This document shows, one piece after another, positions 9,718 to 17,177 of a DNA stretch of 42,443 bases (the first letter of the stretch is position 1; every line of letters starts with the position of its first letter). Under the pieces are notes generated by a model, which worked only from the letters and a program-made list of their open reading frames with translations, was not told where the DNA came from and did not search any database. The stretch covers positions 1-42,443 of IMG/VR virus record IMGVR_UViG_3300031774_000046; one strand, given 5' to 3'. Both the position numbers and the translations under genes were made by a program. Source of the stretch: a virus.

Positions 9718-10294
9718 GTATTACATTTTTTTGAAATACACCATCTATAAAATAACTCCAATTACAATTATGTGTTTGTTCAATTACTTTTGGATAGTGT
9801 TCTCTATGAGGAGAATCTATCTTGAATTGAAAAGAATGTAAATCATTAGTATCTCTTAATACAAAGTAACTAAAAATTGATAATACACAATTTTCATTTG
9901 AGATTAATTTTGCGTAATCTTCAAACTTAGAATAGTTAGAGTCATCATAAGTATCCATAAAGATACCATCAAACTTAACATCTAAAGATGGGATTACATC
10001 TATCCAATCTCCAAAATATAAATGAACATCATCTTTACCTTCAGCCCATTTCTGTGCCTCCTTAAAGATTTGTGGATTTGATTCTATACAATGATAATTA
10101 CCAACCTTATTATAGATTGCATTAGCACTATATCCTAATCCGAATCCAATATCTAATACTTTTCCACCATTTTGTGTAACTATATTAGAATACAATTCCA
10201 TCAATTCTTTGGATACTACATCCATAACAATTTTAGAATCATCATCCGAATACGATATCCTCGTATCTGTTATTGTAACCTTTTTGTTTTTCAA
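9704..10294 (-). CDS. Class I methyltransferase, guanidinoacetate/RMT2-like
   Basis: A SAM-dependent methyltransferase of about 196 residues. It has KVLDIGFGLGYSANAIY (motif I), then HCIESNPQIFKEAQKWA, GDWIDVIPSL and FDGIFMDTYDD. The combination GFG...E.N...GdW.DV.p.l...fDGI..DTy is the pattern of guanidinoacetate N-methyltransferase and the arginine methyltransferase RMT2. I choose TTG at 10294, four bases after the nrdB stop. ATG codons at 10363 and 10330 would force 65- or 32-nt overlaps into nrdB and add residues not seen in the family. It overlaps the SET gene by 14 nt. The substrate may be a guanidino group on a small molecule or protein; unknown. Confidence 0.7.
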   Translation of the reverse strand: MKNKKVTITDTRISYSDDDSKIVMDVVSKELMELYSNIVTQNGGKVLDIGFGLGYSANAIYNKVGNYHCIESNPQIFKEAQKWAEGKDDVHLYFGDWIDVIPSLDVKFDGIFMDTYDDSNYSKFEDYAKLISNENCVLSIFSYFVLRDTNDLHSFQFKIDSPHREHYPKVIEQTHNCNWSYFIDGVFQKNVIHEPI

Positions 10295-10298
10295 ATTT

Positions 10299-11294
10299 TT
10301 AAAATAAATCGTCCCAATCCTCACCCTCATTTGCTTTAGAATAATCAGTAGGTCTAATAGCAAAGAAATCTGTGTGAGTATGTCCGCCTGTAAGGTGATA
10401 GAACCATTCTAGTTTCTGTGATTTCTTTTTATCATATTCATGAATACCATCATATCCAAGTTCAACTAGTTTTGTATTGGTTCTTTCTTTAATAAATTCT
10501 TTTAAATCATCTGCTTCAAGATTTTCTAAATCACCCATCTCAAACATCTTATCGATGAATCGAGATTCTAATTCAATAATCAATTTAGATGCTTCTTCAA
10601 TTGATTCTCTACATTGTTCTAGTAATTCAGGATATTCTTCACACATATGTCTAAAGAGTTGACAACCCATACGAGAATGAAGAGATTCATCTCTTACACT
10701 CCACTTCATTTGTTGTCCTATTCCTTTGAGTTTATTTCTCATTTGGAATGAATAAAGAACAGCAAAGGAAGAGTAAAGTGAAACACCTTCAGCAAATGCT
10801 GAAAATATTGCTAAACTTCTACCTACTTCCTGTCTTGCTTTCTCATTTGTTTGTAAATCAGTATGTTTCCATTCTGCTGAAGTTTGTGTAAGTAATTCGA
10901 ACTTCTCTGCAACTGCAGGTTCGTGTAGAAACGCTGAGAAATCATCCAACCCTAAAGTTTCATTTAAATATGAATATGCTGTTGCATGAATAGTTTCTTG
11001 TGAACCAAACATCATAGCCATCTGTCTTATCTCATGTTTAGGAAACCAATCAGTAACCATATTAGTCCAATAATCAGAAACTGCACATTCAGTTTGTGCA
11101 AATCCTAATAGGATGTTACCAACTAAATTTTTCTCTGCAGGAGTTAAAGTTTCATTCCAATCTTTAACATCCATTTGCATTGGTATCTCAGTATGTAACC
11201 AAAATGCTTGTGCTTGTTTTAACCAACCTTCGTTATAATATATTGGGTACTCGAACGGCTTGAAAGGGATTCTTTCGGTGAATAATTTGCTCAT
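10299..11294 (-). CDS. nrdB: Ribonucleoside-diphosphate reductase beta subunit, class Ia
   Basis: A 331-residue R2 protein that houses the di-iron tyrosyl radical. Metal-ligand segments are visible: QTECAVSDYW, then SQETIHATAYS (E-x-x-H-x-x-x-Y, where the Tyr fits the radical site Y122 of E. coli), AFAEGVSLYS, and VRDESLHSRMG (E-x-x-H). The C-terminus ends in acidic residues and Phe (EDWDDLF), typical of the tail that docks onto NrdA. The gene lies 16 nt after the H1-like gene. Two methyltransferase-like genes separate it from nrdA, an uncommon arrangement. Confidence 0.95.
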   Translation of the reverse strand: MSKLFTERIPFKPFEYPIYYNEGWLKQAQAFWLHTEIPMQMDVKDWNETLTPAEKNLVGNILLGFAQTECAVSDYWTNMVTDWFPKHEIRQMAMMFGSQETIHATAYSYLNETLGLDDFSAFLHEPAVAEKFELLTQTSAEWKHTDLQTNEKARQEVGRSLAIFSAFAEGVSLYSSFAVLYSFQMRNKLKGIGQQMKWSVRDESLHSRMGCQLFRHMCEEYPELLEQCRESIEEASKLIIELESRFIDKMFEMGDLENLEADDLKEFIKERTNTKLVELGYDGIHEYDKKKSQKLEWFYHLTGGHTHTDFFAIRPTDYSKANEGEDWDDLF

Positions 11295-11310
11295 GTTCTA
11301 TAACTTTGAA

Positions 11311-11481
11311 TTACTTAGTTTCTTCAACAGAAGCTTTTCTATAATCTGTTACTAATTTCTTGATTTCTCCTATTGCCTTACGTGCTCTTGATTTAGAAGC
11401 CTTTGAAGTTCCATTGTGTTCATCTTCAAATTGTACGAATAGTTCTTTGATTTGTTCGAAAAGTTCTTGTGAATTTGCCAT
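11311..11481 (-). CDS. Histone H1-like (Hc1-type) small DNA-binding protein
   Basis: A 56-residue protein, MANSQELFEQIKELFV at the start, with a central SKASKSRARKAIGEIKK and a C-terminal DYRKASVEETK. The Lys/Arg-rich KA.K.RARKA..EI.KL pattern matches the short histone H1-like proteins of Bacteroidetes and the N-terminal part of chlamydial Hc1. It probably binds DNA and may compact the genome or alter host nucleoid structure. It is the first gene of the RNR operon, 16 nt upstream of nrdB, and has an A/T-only leader without Shine-Dalgarno site. The family match is from memory of short proteins, so moderate confidence. Confidence 0.65.
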   Translation of the reverse strand: MANSQELFEQIKELFVQFEDEHNGTSKASKSRARKAIGEIKKLVTDYRKASVEETK

Positions 11482-11576
11482 AATTTTTATTTTTTGTTTT
11501 AATGTGTTCGTGAATATAACTATTGTATATATCCAAAACCGAATAGGAATTTTTGAAATATTTTTTTTATTCTACA

Positions 11577-12935
11577 CTATCCGAAATTTTCTACATACTT
11601 TTTGTGGAGTAATTGTCTCCTTTCCTTTTGACCAGAGGCTGATTCTTTGGTTGATAAGATACCTTCAGAAGAAGTTCCTTCATAAACTTCTATAAAACCT
11701 GTATTAGTATCCATCTTACATGGGAACGTAATTCCATCTGGTCCGAATCTGTTTTTCATGATATGTGCTCGGGCAGTATTATTGAGTTTATCTTTACTCT
11801 TTCTACTCCAACTCATAATGAAATCAGCATTCATTACTTTTGCATATGAATCTGCTATTTTATCTGCTTCGATAACTTCAGAATCTATTGCCGAACGATT
11901 GGTTTGAGATGCAGTCCAAACAGGTATTCCCATTTCACCACTCAATCCTCTCAAATCTATATAAACTCCTCCTTGTTCTGCATAAGTAGAATCGGATTTG
12001 TTTGAATGAGAGAGAAGTAAATCTGCATAATCTACAATGATAACATCGGGCTTGTTATCTGTAGCAATCATCTTATCAATGTGTTGTTGAATCTTTTTAA
12101 CACTAACCCCCTTTGGTGGAAAGTATTTGATTAACAATTTACCTTGTAAGCCTGATATTTTGTTTTTTACTTCTTCTTTTTTATCTTTCAAATCTGCTGA
12201 AGGGATATGTGTAAATACAGTATCATATCTTTGTCCAACATAATGTTCAGATAATTCCATAGTGTAATGAACAACACTCAAACCTTGACGTACGGCTGAT
12301 GCTCCTAAGGCTGTTAGTATCCAAGTTTTACCTACACCAGAAGGTGCAACTACAACTCCAAGTTCTCCAGGTCCTAATCCTCCATCCATCAAATCATTGA
12401 TAGGTTTCCAATCAGAAGGAACTGTATCCCTTTTAACTTCATCAGCTCTAGAATCAAAATCATCTAAATAGTTGTGTCCTAAATCAGTTTCAGTACCAAC
12501 CTTCATGGCTTTATCTACCAAATCTTTGATTCTATCAAAGTTACCCGCCTTTAGTAAATCAACTGATGCAAGGATTACTCCTTTTAAATTTTGGTTTCTA
12601 CAAAAAGATGTGAATTCTTTTTTGATGTAATCTAAATCAACGTTACCTACTTGTGTAAATACGTGTCTTAGTTGTTCAACAATAGTAGTTTTTAATACTT
12701 CATTATCAACCTTTGATAATTGTCCCTTAAATACATCTAGTGTTGGGGGTTTTCTAAATTCTTCGTGATAATCTAATATCTCTCCTATTATCCATTTGTT
12801 TGCATCTGATTCAAAGAATTTGGGTGTAGTGATTTCACTAAGCATATCCAAAAACTTTTCATCGGTTAATAGTGCAGATACAACTTTACTTTGAAATGAT
12901 TGCCCGAATTTCGATAAGTTGTCTATTTCTGTCAT
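11577..12935 (-). CDS. 41: Replicative DNA helicase (gp41/DnaB type)
   Basis: A 452-residue RecA-fold hexameric helicase. Walker A is APSGVGKT at about 197-204, Walker B is DVIIVDYADLLL, and WTASQTNRS fits the DnaB-family motif H3 glutamine sensor. MELSEHYVGQRYD matches motif H1a, with the Glu. The ~170-residue N-terminal part is the primase-interaction region. The start overlaps the nuclease gene stop as TAATG. With gp43, gp32 and UvsX it forms the replication/recombination set of a T4-like phage. A primase gene is not in the window. Confidence 0.93.
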   Translation of the reverse strand: MTEIDNLSKFGQSFQSKVVSALLTDEKFLDMLSEITTPKFFESDANKWIIGEILDYHEEFRKPPTLDVFKGQLSKVDNEVLKTTIVEQLRHVFTQVGNVDLDYIKKEFTSFCRNQNLKGVILASVDLLKAGNFDRIKDLVDKAMKVGTETDLGHNYLDDFDSRADEVKRDTVPSDWKPINDLMDGGLGPGELGVVVAPSGVGKTWILTALGASAVRQGLSVVHYTMELSEHYVGQRYDTVFTHIPSADLKDKKEEVKNKISGLQGKLLIKYFPPKGVSVKKIQQHIDKMIATDNKPDVIIVDYADLLLSHSNKSDSTYAEQGGVYIDLRGLSGEMGIPVWTASQTNRSAIDSEVIEADKIADSYAKVMNADFIMSWSRKSKDKLNNTARAHIMKNRFGPDGITFPCKMDTNTGFIEVYEGTSSEGILSTKESASGQKERRQLLHKKYVENFG

Positions 12936-13978
12936 TAATCTGTTACGATGTTACCAAAAGTTGTTTTTAACCAATCGTTTATATTACCCATGTTATTAAC
13001 AACTTTATATTTTAATAAAACTTTCATAAAATCCATTTTGTTTAATGGTTTTATTTCTTCATTGAATCTATCTAAGATTTTCATCTTAATTTGTCCACTA
13101 ATATCAACTTCTTTAAGTTGCATTAGTTTTTCGTTCATAATGATTTGTTCTCTTGATTCAAGAATATCATCATATAATTTGATTTTACCCTTCTTTTCTT
13201 CTGCCAATCGTAGTAGTTCATCTACTGTAATAATTCGTTCATCAGTCAACTCTGGAAACCTTTTTAGAAGTGTTTTAATACCACATCCTCTAACTCCAGG
13301 TATGTTATCTGAAGAATCACCATCTAAAACTCTATAAATTAACATATTGTTGGGGTGTAAACCAAATTCTTCTTGTACTACTTTTTGATTATAAATCTTC
13401 TTTTTAGTAGGAGACCATATAATAGTTTTTTCATCTACTAATTGTAAGAAATCTTTATCAGTAGACATCAAAACTGCCTGTTCATCTTCTTTTAGAATCT
13501 GTTCTGAGATATAAGCCATAACATCATCTGCTTCAACACCATCATACATCATAAATGATACTGGTAAGTAATCGAGAATATCTGCTAACCAAACGTATTG
13601 TCTTTTCATAGATTCTCTCTCTTCCTCATCATTCATCATATCATTGTATGCACGATTAATTCTGAGTTTACTCTTTGAACGATTTGCCTTATAACCTTCA
13701 AATAACTTCTTTCTACGATGCGAACCTCCTTGCCCATCAAATGTAACAACAACTCGTGATGGTTGAGTTTGTCTGATTGCATATCCGATTGAACGTAATA
13801 CACCAGTTACTCCACCAACGTGGTCACCATTATCATTTAATGTAGGAATGGAAGTCCAACATCGTATAAAGGTATTTAATCCATCGATAATCAGTACACG
13901 AGAATTTTTGTGTCTATCCTTGTTTTTTTCTCTATCGATTTCTACTGATTCTAAGATGTTTTTATATAGTTCTCTCAT
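12935..13978 (-). CDS. 5'-3' exonuclease / RNase H (FEN family)
   Basis: A 347-residue flap-nuclease-family protein that would remove RNA primers from lagging strands, as T4 RNase H does. Acidic metal-binding motifs are visible in order: VLIIDGLNTFIR at about 28-39, VVTFDGQGG followed by the basic arch HRRKKLFEGYKANR, DGVEADDVMAY, MSTDKDFLQL, and DGDSSDNIPGVRGCGIKTLL, the helix-three-turn DNA-binding motif. All catalytic aspartates appear present. It shares an ATGA overlap with the upstream 74-residue gene and a TAATG overlap with the helicase gene. Confidence 0.92.
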   Translation of the reverse strand: MRELYKNILESVEIDREKNKDRHKNSRVLIIDGLNTFIRCWTSIPTLNDNGDHVGGVTGVLRSIGYAIRQTQPSRVVVTFDGQGGSHRRKKLFEGYKANRSKSKLRINRAYNDMMNDEEERESMKRQYVWLADILDYLPVSFMMYDGVEADDVMAYISEQILKEDEQAVLMSTDKDFLQLVDEKTIIWSPTKKKIYNQKVVQEEFGLHPNNMLIYRVLDGDSSDNIPGVRGCGIKTLLKRFPELTDERIITVDELLRLAEEKKGKIKLYDDILESREQIIMNEKLMQLKEVDISGQIKMKILDRFNEEIKPLNKMDFMKVLLKYKVVNNMGNINDWLKTTFGNIVTD

Positions 13979-14199
13979 ACAACTTGTTTAGTTGGTTTGA
14001 AGTATTTTTCTAGTGTAGACAATCTATCATCGGAATCTACTAACATAACGAGTGCTTCCTCGGCGTTTTTGTAGAAATCCTCAGTAGAATGGTCACCAAT
14101 ACCAACCGCTTTGTTACCAAGAAGATTTAGAGATAGTAGTGCTTTTGATTTATCAGCCTCAGCACTACTTTTTAACATTTGATATAATTTACTATCCAT
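13975..14199 (-). CDS. Conserved hypothetical protein in recombination operon
   Basis: A 74-residue acidic protein that I cannot assign. It opens MDSKLYQMLKSSAEADKSKA and contains LSLNLLGNKAVGIGDHS and LVMLVDSDDRLSTLEKYF. It looks helical with no cysteines or membrane segment. It lies six bases after uvsX and overlaps the 5' nuclease gene by ATGA, so it is almost certainly translated. A small accessory factor of recombination or of the nuclease is possible by position only. Confidence 0.75.
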   Translation of the reverse strand: MDSKLYQMLKSSAEADKSKALLSLNLLGNKAVGIGDHSTEDFYKNAEEALVMLVDSDDRLSTLEKYFKPTKQVV

Positions 14200-14205
14200 A
14201 ACCTT

Positions 14206-15330
14206 TTAATTGTTTTCACCAGGTCCTTCGGTATCTACTGAATGATTGTCAATATCTAATGTATCTGATTTGTATTGTAGGATTGTTGCCTCACAAATTC
14301 TTTTATAAATCTGTTCTCTCAATTCTTCCTTTTCACCCATCATAGGAATAAAATCCTTTGATTGGAATTTAAATACTTCACCAGTATCAGTATCAACATA
14401 CTCATACCAAGCACCTGCTTGTTTTACTAATTTATTTTCTTTCATTACTCCCAACCATGAACCATAGTTGTCAATTCCTCTTTCGAAGAATATATCGAAA
14501 TCAGCCGCTCTCAATGGTGGCCCCATTCGATTCTTTACAATCTGTGCCCTTACTTTGATACCAATTGTTCTATCTTTACCATTTACTTTGGTTTTAATCT
14601 GACCCATATTCTTGAGTCTGATTCTAACAGAACTATGGAAAGCTAGAGCCTTACCACCACTTGTTGTCCATGGGTCACCAAACATTACACCCATTTTTTG
14701 TCTGAGTTGGTTAGTAAACACAAGAGAAATCTTTTGTCTACCAATCATGTTTGTAATTTTTCTCATGGCCTTAGAGATAATAATTGCCTTATCAGTTGCA
14801 TATCCATCTTTCTTGTAATCAGATGCCAACTCATTTGTAGTTGATGCGGCTGCAACCGAATCTACTACAATAGTAACAATTTTATCCTTTGAGGCAGTTC
14901 GTACTTTTTCAATAATCGTTTCACAATAGTCAAAAATCTGTTCAACTGAATCAGCAGAAACATAAAGTAGTTTAGAAACATTAACACCAATGGCTTCTAA
15001 AAACTCTCTACTTACTGCAGTTTCAGTATCAATAAGAACTGCAACACCACCTTTCTTTTGTGTTTCAGCAAGGAGGTGTGCAGCTAGTAATGATTTTCCA
15101 CTTTGTTCTAAACCTGTTATTTCGGTAATTCTACCAATAGGTAAACCCCCATAGGGACGATTTGAAACGGCAACATCCAACATAGCAGTTCCAGTTGAAA
15201 TCCAACCCTCTACGTTTGTAGGGGCTTCATCAGAATCCAAGAAGAATGCTACTTTCTGGTCTTTTGATTGTTTGTTTAGCTCACCCGCTAGGATATCGGC
15301 TAATTCCAATTCTTTTTTCTTTTTTGCCAT
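14206..15330 (-). CDS. uvsX: RecA-like recombinase UvsX
   Basis: A 374-residue strand-exchange recombinase. Walker A is GLEQSGKS at about 73-80, the Walker B region is KIVTIVVDSVAAAS, the catalytic glutamate equivalent lies in LIDTETA, and SLVFTNQLRQKMGVMFGDP matches the RecA L2 region with TSGGKALAFHSSVRIRL after it. The sequence is closer to bacterial RecA than T4 UvsX is, but its position between SSB and the helicase block fits UvsX. The acidic C-terminus (DTEGPGENN) recalls RecA tails. It follows the SSB gene by 11 nt. Confidence 0.93.
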   Translation of the reverse strand: MAKKKKELELADILAGELNKQSKDQKVAFFLDSDEAPTNVEGWISTGTAMLDVAVSNRPYGGLPIGRITEITGLEQSGKSLLAAHLLAETQKKGGVAVLIDTETAVSREFLEAIGVNVSKLLYVSADSVEQIFDYCETIIEKVRTASKDKIVTIVVDSVAAASTTNELASDYKKDGYATDKAIIISKAMRKITNMIGRQKISLVFTNQLRQKMGVMFGDPWTTSGGKALAFHSSVRIRLKNMGQIKTKVNGKDRTIGIKVRAQIVKNRMGPPLRAADFDIFFERGIDNYGSWLGVMKENKLVKQAGAWYEYVDTDTGEVFKFQSKDFIPMMGEKEELREQIYKRICEATILQYKSDTLDIDNHSVDTEGPGENN

Positions 15331-15341
15331 TTAGTGGATTT

Positions 15342-16157
15342 TTAGTTGTTAAACAAGTCATCGAATGCAGAAGCAACATCATCAGTTTTCTTTGATGGAG
15401 TTGGTTTTGATTCATCAACATCGAATGGTAAATCATTCTTTACCTCTTTTTTAGTTTCAGATAATGTTGTACTTTCAGAAGCTGGTTCATTAGTAGATTC
15501 AGCAGTTGGGTTCAACCACCCTTCAAGTACATCTTTCAATTCATCGTAAGATAACTCTGAATATAAATCAGTAATTTCAGTTTGGTTTTCTAAAAGTGAA
15601 GCAACTGTATCTGAATTATCAGATAGAGGTGTTTGACTTGGTTTAACTCTAATAGTGGTAGTTGGATAAGTTGTTCCAGCCTCTTCAGCTGTTTTGTATT
15701 CGATTGTTAAATCTCTACCACTCGTTGGGTCTGTGATGTCTCCATAATCAGGATCTGCAATGTATCCAAGAATTTCTTGATATACAGTTTTACCGAATCC
15801 CCAAAATCTTACACCTTCACCCTCTTCACCTCTAACAATAACAGGTACAAAAGTTCTTAGTTTAGGCTCCATTTGTTTTGCAGCCTTCCAATCTTCTTTA
15901 TCACCCATTCTCTTTAGTTTATCCGCAAACTCTACAATAGGGTCTGGTCTACCAAATGATTGTGGAGATAAGTAAGTTTTGTTGTTAATGTTGTAGTGAA
16001 AATAAAGTTCTATGAAAGGATTATCTTTGTTGAACTTGTAGGGAGCAATTCTAACTTGTGTTTTACCAGGTGTTGGTTTCCAAAGTGAATCACTCTTTTT
16101 TTGGGTATTCTGAAGTTTGTTCAATCTACCCTTAATTGCGTTAATGTCAATTCCCAT
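15342..16157 (-). CDS. 32: Single-stranded DNA-binding protein (gp32 type)
   Basis: A 271-residue gp32-like protein. The N-terminus has the basic IKGRLNKLQNTQKKSDSLWKP segment (cooperativity region) followed by the OB-fold core with TQVRIAPYKF, FHYNINNKTYLSPQSFG and FWGFGKTVYQEIL, typical of marine T4-like SSBs. The last 70 residues are Ser/Thr/Glu-rich and end in an acidic tail DDVASAFDDLFNN that should recruit replication partners. The T4 zinc-binding Cys/His set is not visible. The leader is unusual: a promoter motif at 16233-16240, a compact pseudoknot at 16195-16224, then 37 nt of nearly pure A/T before the ATG. This resembles the T4 gene 32 translational operator and suggests autoregulation. 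Confidence 0.85.
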   Translation of the reverse strand: MGIDINAIKGRLNKLQNTQKKSDSLWKPTPGKTQVRIAPYKFNKDNPFIELYFHYNINNKTYLSPQSFGRPDPIVEFADKLKRMGDKEDWKAAKQMEPKLRTFVPVIVRGEEGEGVRFWGFGKTVYQEILGYIADPDYGDITDPTSGRDLTIEYKTAEEAGTTYPTTTIRVKPSQTPLSDNSDTVASLLENQTEITDLYSELSYDELKDVLEGWLNPTAESTNEPASESTTLSETKKEVKNDLPFDVDESKPTPSKKTDDVASAFDDLFNN

Positions 16158-16194
16158 AATAATAATTAATTTTAAATTTAAATGTTTAAGTTTT

Positions 16195-16224
16195 ACAGTT
16201 TATTTTAAGTGTACTGTCACACTT
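16195..16224 (-). promoter_or_regulatory. Predicted H-type pseudoknot in the gp32 mRNA leader
   Basis: On the minus strand AAGTGT (16224-16219) pairs with ACACTT (16212-16207) around loop GACAGT. The loop bases ACAGT pair with ACTGT at 16199-16195. This gives stems of 6 and 5 bp with crossing loops of 1 and 7 nt and no gap at the junction. It begins 67 nt upstream of the start codon and is followed by A/T-rich single-stranded leader with TTAAA repeats. T2/T4 gene 32 mRNA carries a pseudoknot with 1- and 7-nt loops in a similar place, which nucleates gp32 binding and represses translation. Confidence 0.65.
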
Positions 16225-16232
16225 GGTGTATA

Positions 16233-16240
16233 TATAAATA
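16233..16240 (-). promoter_or_regulatory. Late-type promoter motif TATTTATA ahead of gp32
   Basis: Minus-strand CATATTTATATATACACC. Transcription starting shortly downstream would place the gp32 pseudoknot right at the mRNA 5' end. The same TATTTATA core occurs before several virion genes. Confidence 0.5.
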
Positions 16241-16241
16241 T

Positions 16242-16275
16242 GGCCATTTTACGAAAACGTAAGGTCTATTTGGCC
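16242..16275 (-). terminator. Nested hairpin after the Nmad1-like gene, possible terminator
   Basis: TTACG/CGTAA with an AAAA loop (16249-16262) lies inside an outer GGCCA/TGGCC pair (16242-16246 with 16271-16275). The gene's stop codon is in the outer stem region. There is no T-run after it on the minus strand, so termination is uncertain. It separates the Nmad1-like gene from the gp32 promoter. Confidence 0.4.
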
Positions 16276-16613
16276 CATTTTTTTCTTTGTACAATTTGTG
16301 ATATTACACCATATACAGACAAATCTTCGTAGGTATCTTGGATGTTCTCCCCTACCTCATCTGGTTGTCCTTTTACCACTAATTGTAATAATCTTTGAAT
16401 TTTATCATTCTTCCTAAACCAAAGACCTGTAAGTGCCACTTTGATATCATCTTCAGTTTCTAAAGATGTACCAACTGAGATATTACCAGGTCCATAATTC
16501 CTCTGTTTTTTACAGAAGGTTTCATACATTTCATCGAGAATGTTTCTGAATTCTTGTGTTGTTTGTGGGTACGTTTCTTCGCAGTACTCCACTGCAGTCT
16601 GTTCTTTGTTCAT
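16266..16613 (-). CDS. DUF1599 / nucleotide modification associated domain 1 protein
   Basis: A 115-residue helical protein. MYETFCKKQRNYGPGNIS at about 29-46, LWFRKNDKIQRLLQL and GENIQDTYEDLSVYGVISQ follow the pattern of DUF1599 (Nmad1): a K..dYG..n segment, a [RK]..DKi.Rl segment and an E.i.DT..DL.nY segment. The carboxylates resemble those of MazG-like nucleotide pyrophosphohydrolases. Nmad1 is known mainly by association with phage nucleotide-modification genes, which fits the possible modification operon at 4528-6994. It has its own early promoter (16634-16665). The biochemical role is unproven. Confidence 0.65.
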   Translation of the reverse strand: MNKEQTAVEYCEETYPQTTQEFRNILDEMYETFCKKQRNYGPGNISVGTSLETEDDIKVALTGLWFRKNDKIQRLLQLVVKGQPDEVGENIQDTYEDLSVYGVISQIVQRKKWAK

Positions 16614-16633
16614 ATAACTAATTTAATCTGAAG

Positions 16634-16665
16634 CTAATATAGTAAATATTTTGGAAAGCTCCAAA
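16634..16665 (-). promoter_or_regulatory. Early promoter (TTTG-N20-TATATTAG)
   Basis: Minus-strand TTTG (16665-16662), exactly 20 nt, then TATATTAG (16641-16634), 20 nt before the Nmad1-like start codon. Confidence 0.75.
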
Positions 16666-16672
16666 TGTTTTA

Positions 16673-17077
16673 CTAATTATTTTTGCTAAAATCTATAATT
16701 TCGAATACTCTTGTAGATATTTTCTTCGTTCCTTCAACATTAGTAACGATAATTGAGTTTTTAAACTTGTTCCAATCTATGGAAAATGTTTTGTCTAGTA
16801 CTCCATTATTTTCTTCTTTTACTAATTCGTTCAAGGCGTTAATTGTATATAGGGTGTTACTCTGTTTTTTTCTGTGAACTAAAATTGTATTCTCCAAAGG
16901 TTTATCAGGTTGATATTGTGTATCGATATTATACGTTACAAATAACTCATTCAAATTCCCTTTATTCTGCAGAACATAGATATAGTTATACACGATTCTA
17001 TATTTAGTTCGTATTTCTTGAAGTGATGTTTGAAGCTCTTCCTTTGTAGTAAAGGTACATAATAACTGTGTTTTCAT
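16673..17077 (-). CDS. Conserved phage protein of unknown function
   Basis: A 134-residue protein without a recognised domain. It begins MKTQLLCTFTTKEELQ, contains YNYIYVLQNKGNLNELFVTY, and has a distinctive HRKKQSNTLYTINALNELV followed by TFSIDWNKFKNSIIV. I recall similar proteins of this length in marine T4-like phages, where they are also unassigned. The alternating hydrophobic/charged strands suggest a small alpha/beta domain. It lies between a terminator (17140-17167) and the Nmad1-like gene, with a weak promoter candidate near 17100-17133. Confidence 0.75.
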   Translation of the reverse strand: MKTQLLCTFTTKEELQTSLQEIRTKYRIVYNYIYVLQNKGNLNELFVTYNIDTQYQPDKPLENTILVHRKKQSNTLYTINALNELVKEENNGVLDKTFSIDWNKFKNSIIVTNVEGTKKISTRVFEIIDFSKNN

Positions 17078-17139
17078 AAAGATTTTCTATCCTATATAAT
17101 TAGTCTACCTATAAGTATAGAATTATTTTCGGAAAATCT

Positions 17140-17167
17140 AAAAAATGGTAGTACATTATTCTACCAT
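17140..17167 (-). terminator. Rho-independent terminator after the HNH gene
   Basis: Minus-strand stem ATGGTAG/CTACCAT (17167-17161 with 17151-17145), 9-nt loop, then a T-run (17145-17140). It directly follows the 516-residue gene. GTACAT (17176-17171) can instead pair with ATGTAC (17156-17151), an alternative fold that would enclose the first stem arm. Confidence 0.75.
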
Positions 17168-17177
17168 GTTATGTACG

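Noticed and set aside
9704-10363. ATG at 10363 as start of the GAMT-like gene
   Set aside because: It would overlap nrdB by 65 nt and add residues that mirror the nrdB coding frame; the TTG four bases after the nrdB stop is more natural.
16242-16275. Nested hairpin as part of the gp32 operator
   Set aside because: It lies upstream of the likely gp32 promoter and so would not be in that mRNA; treated as a possible terminator instead.
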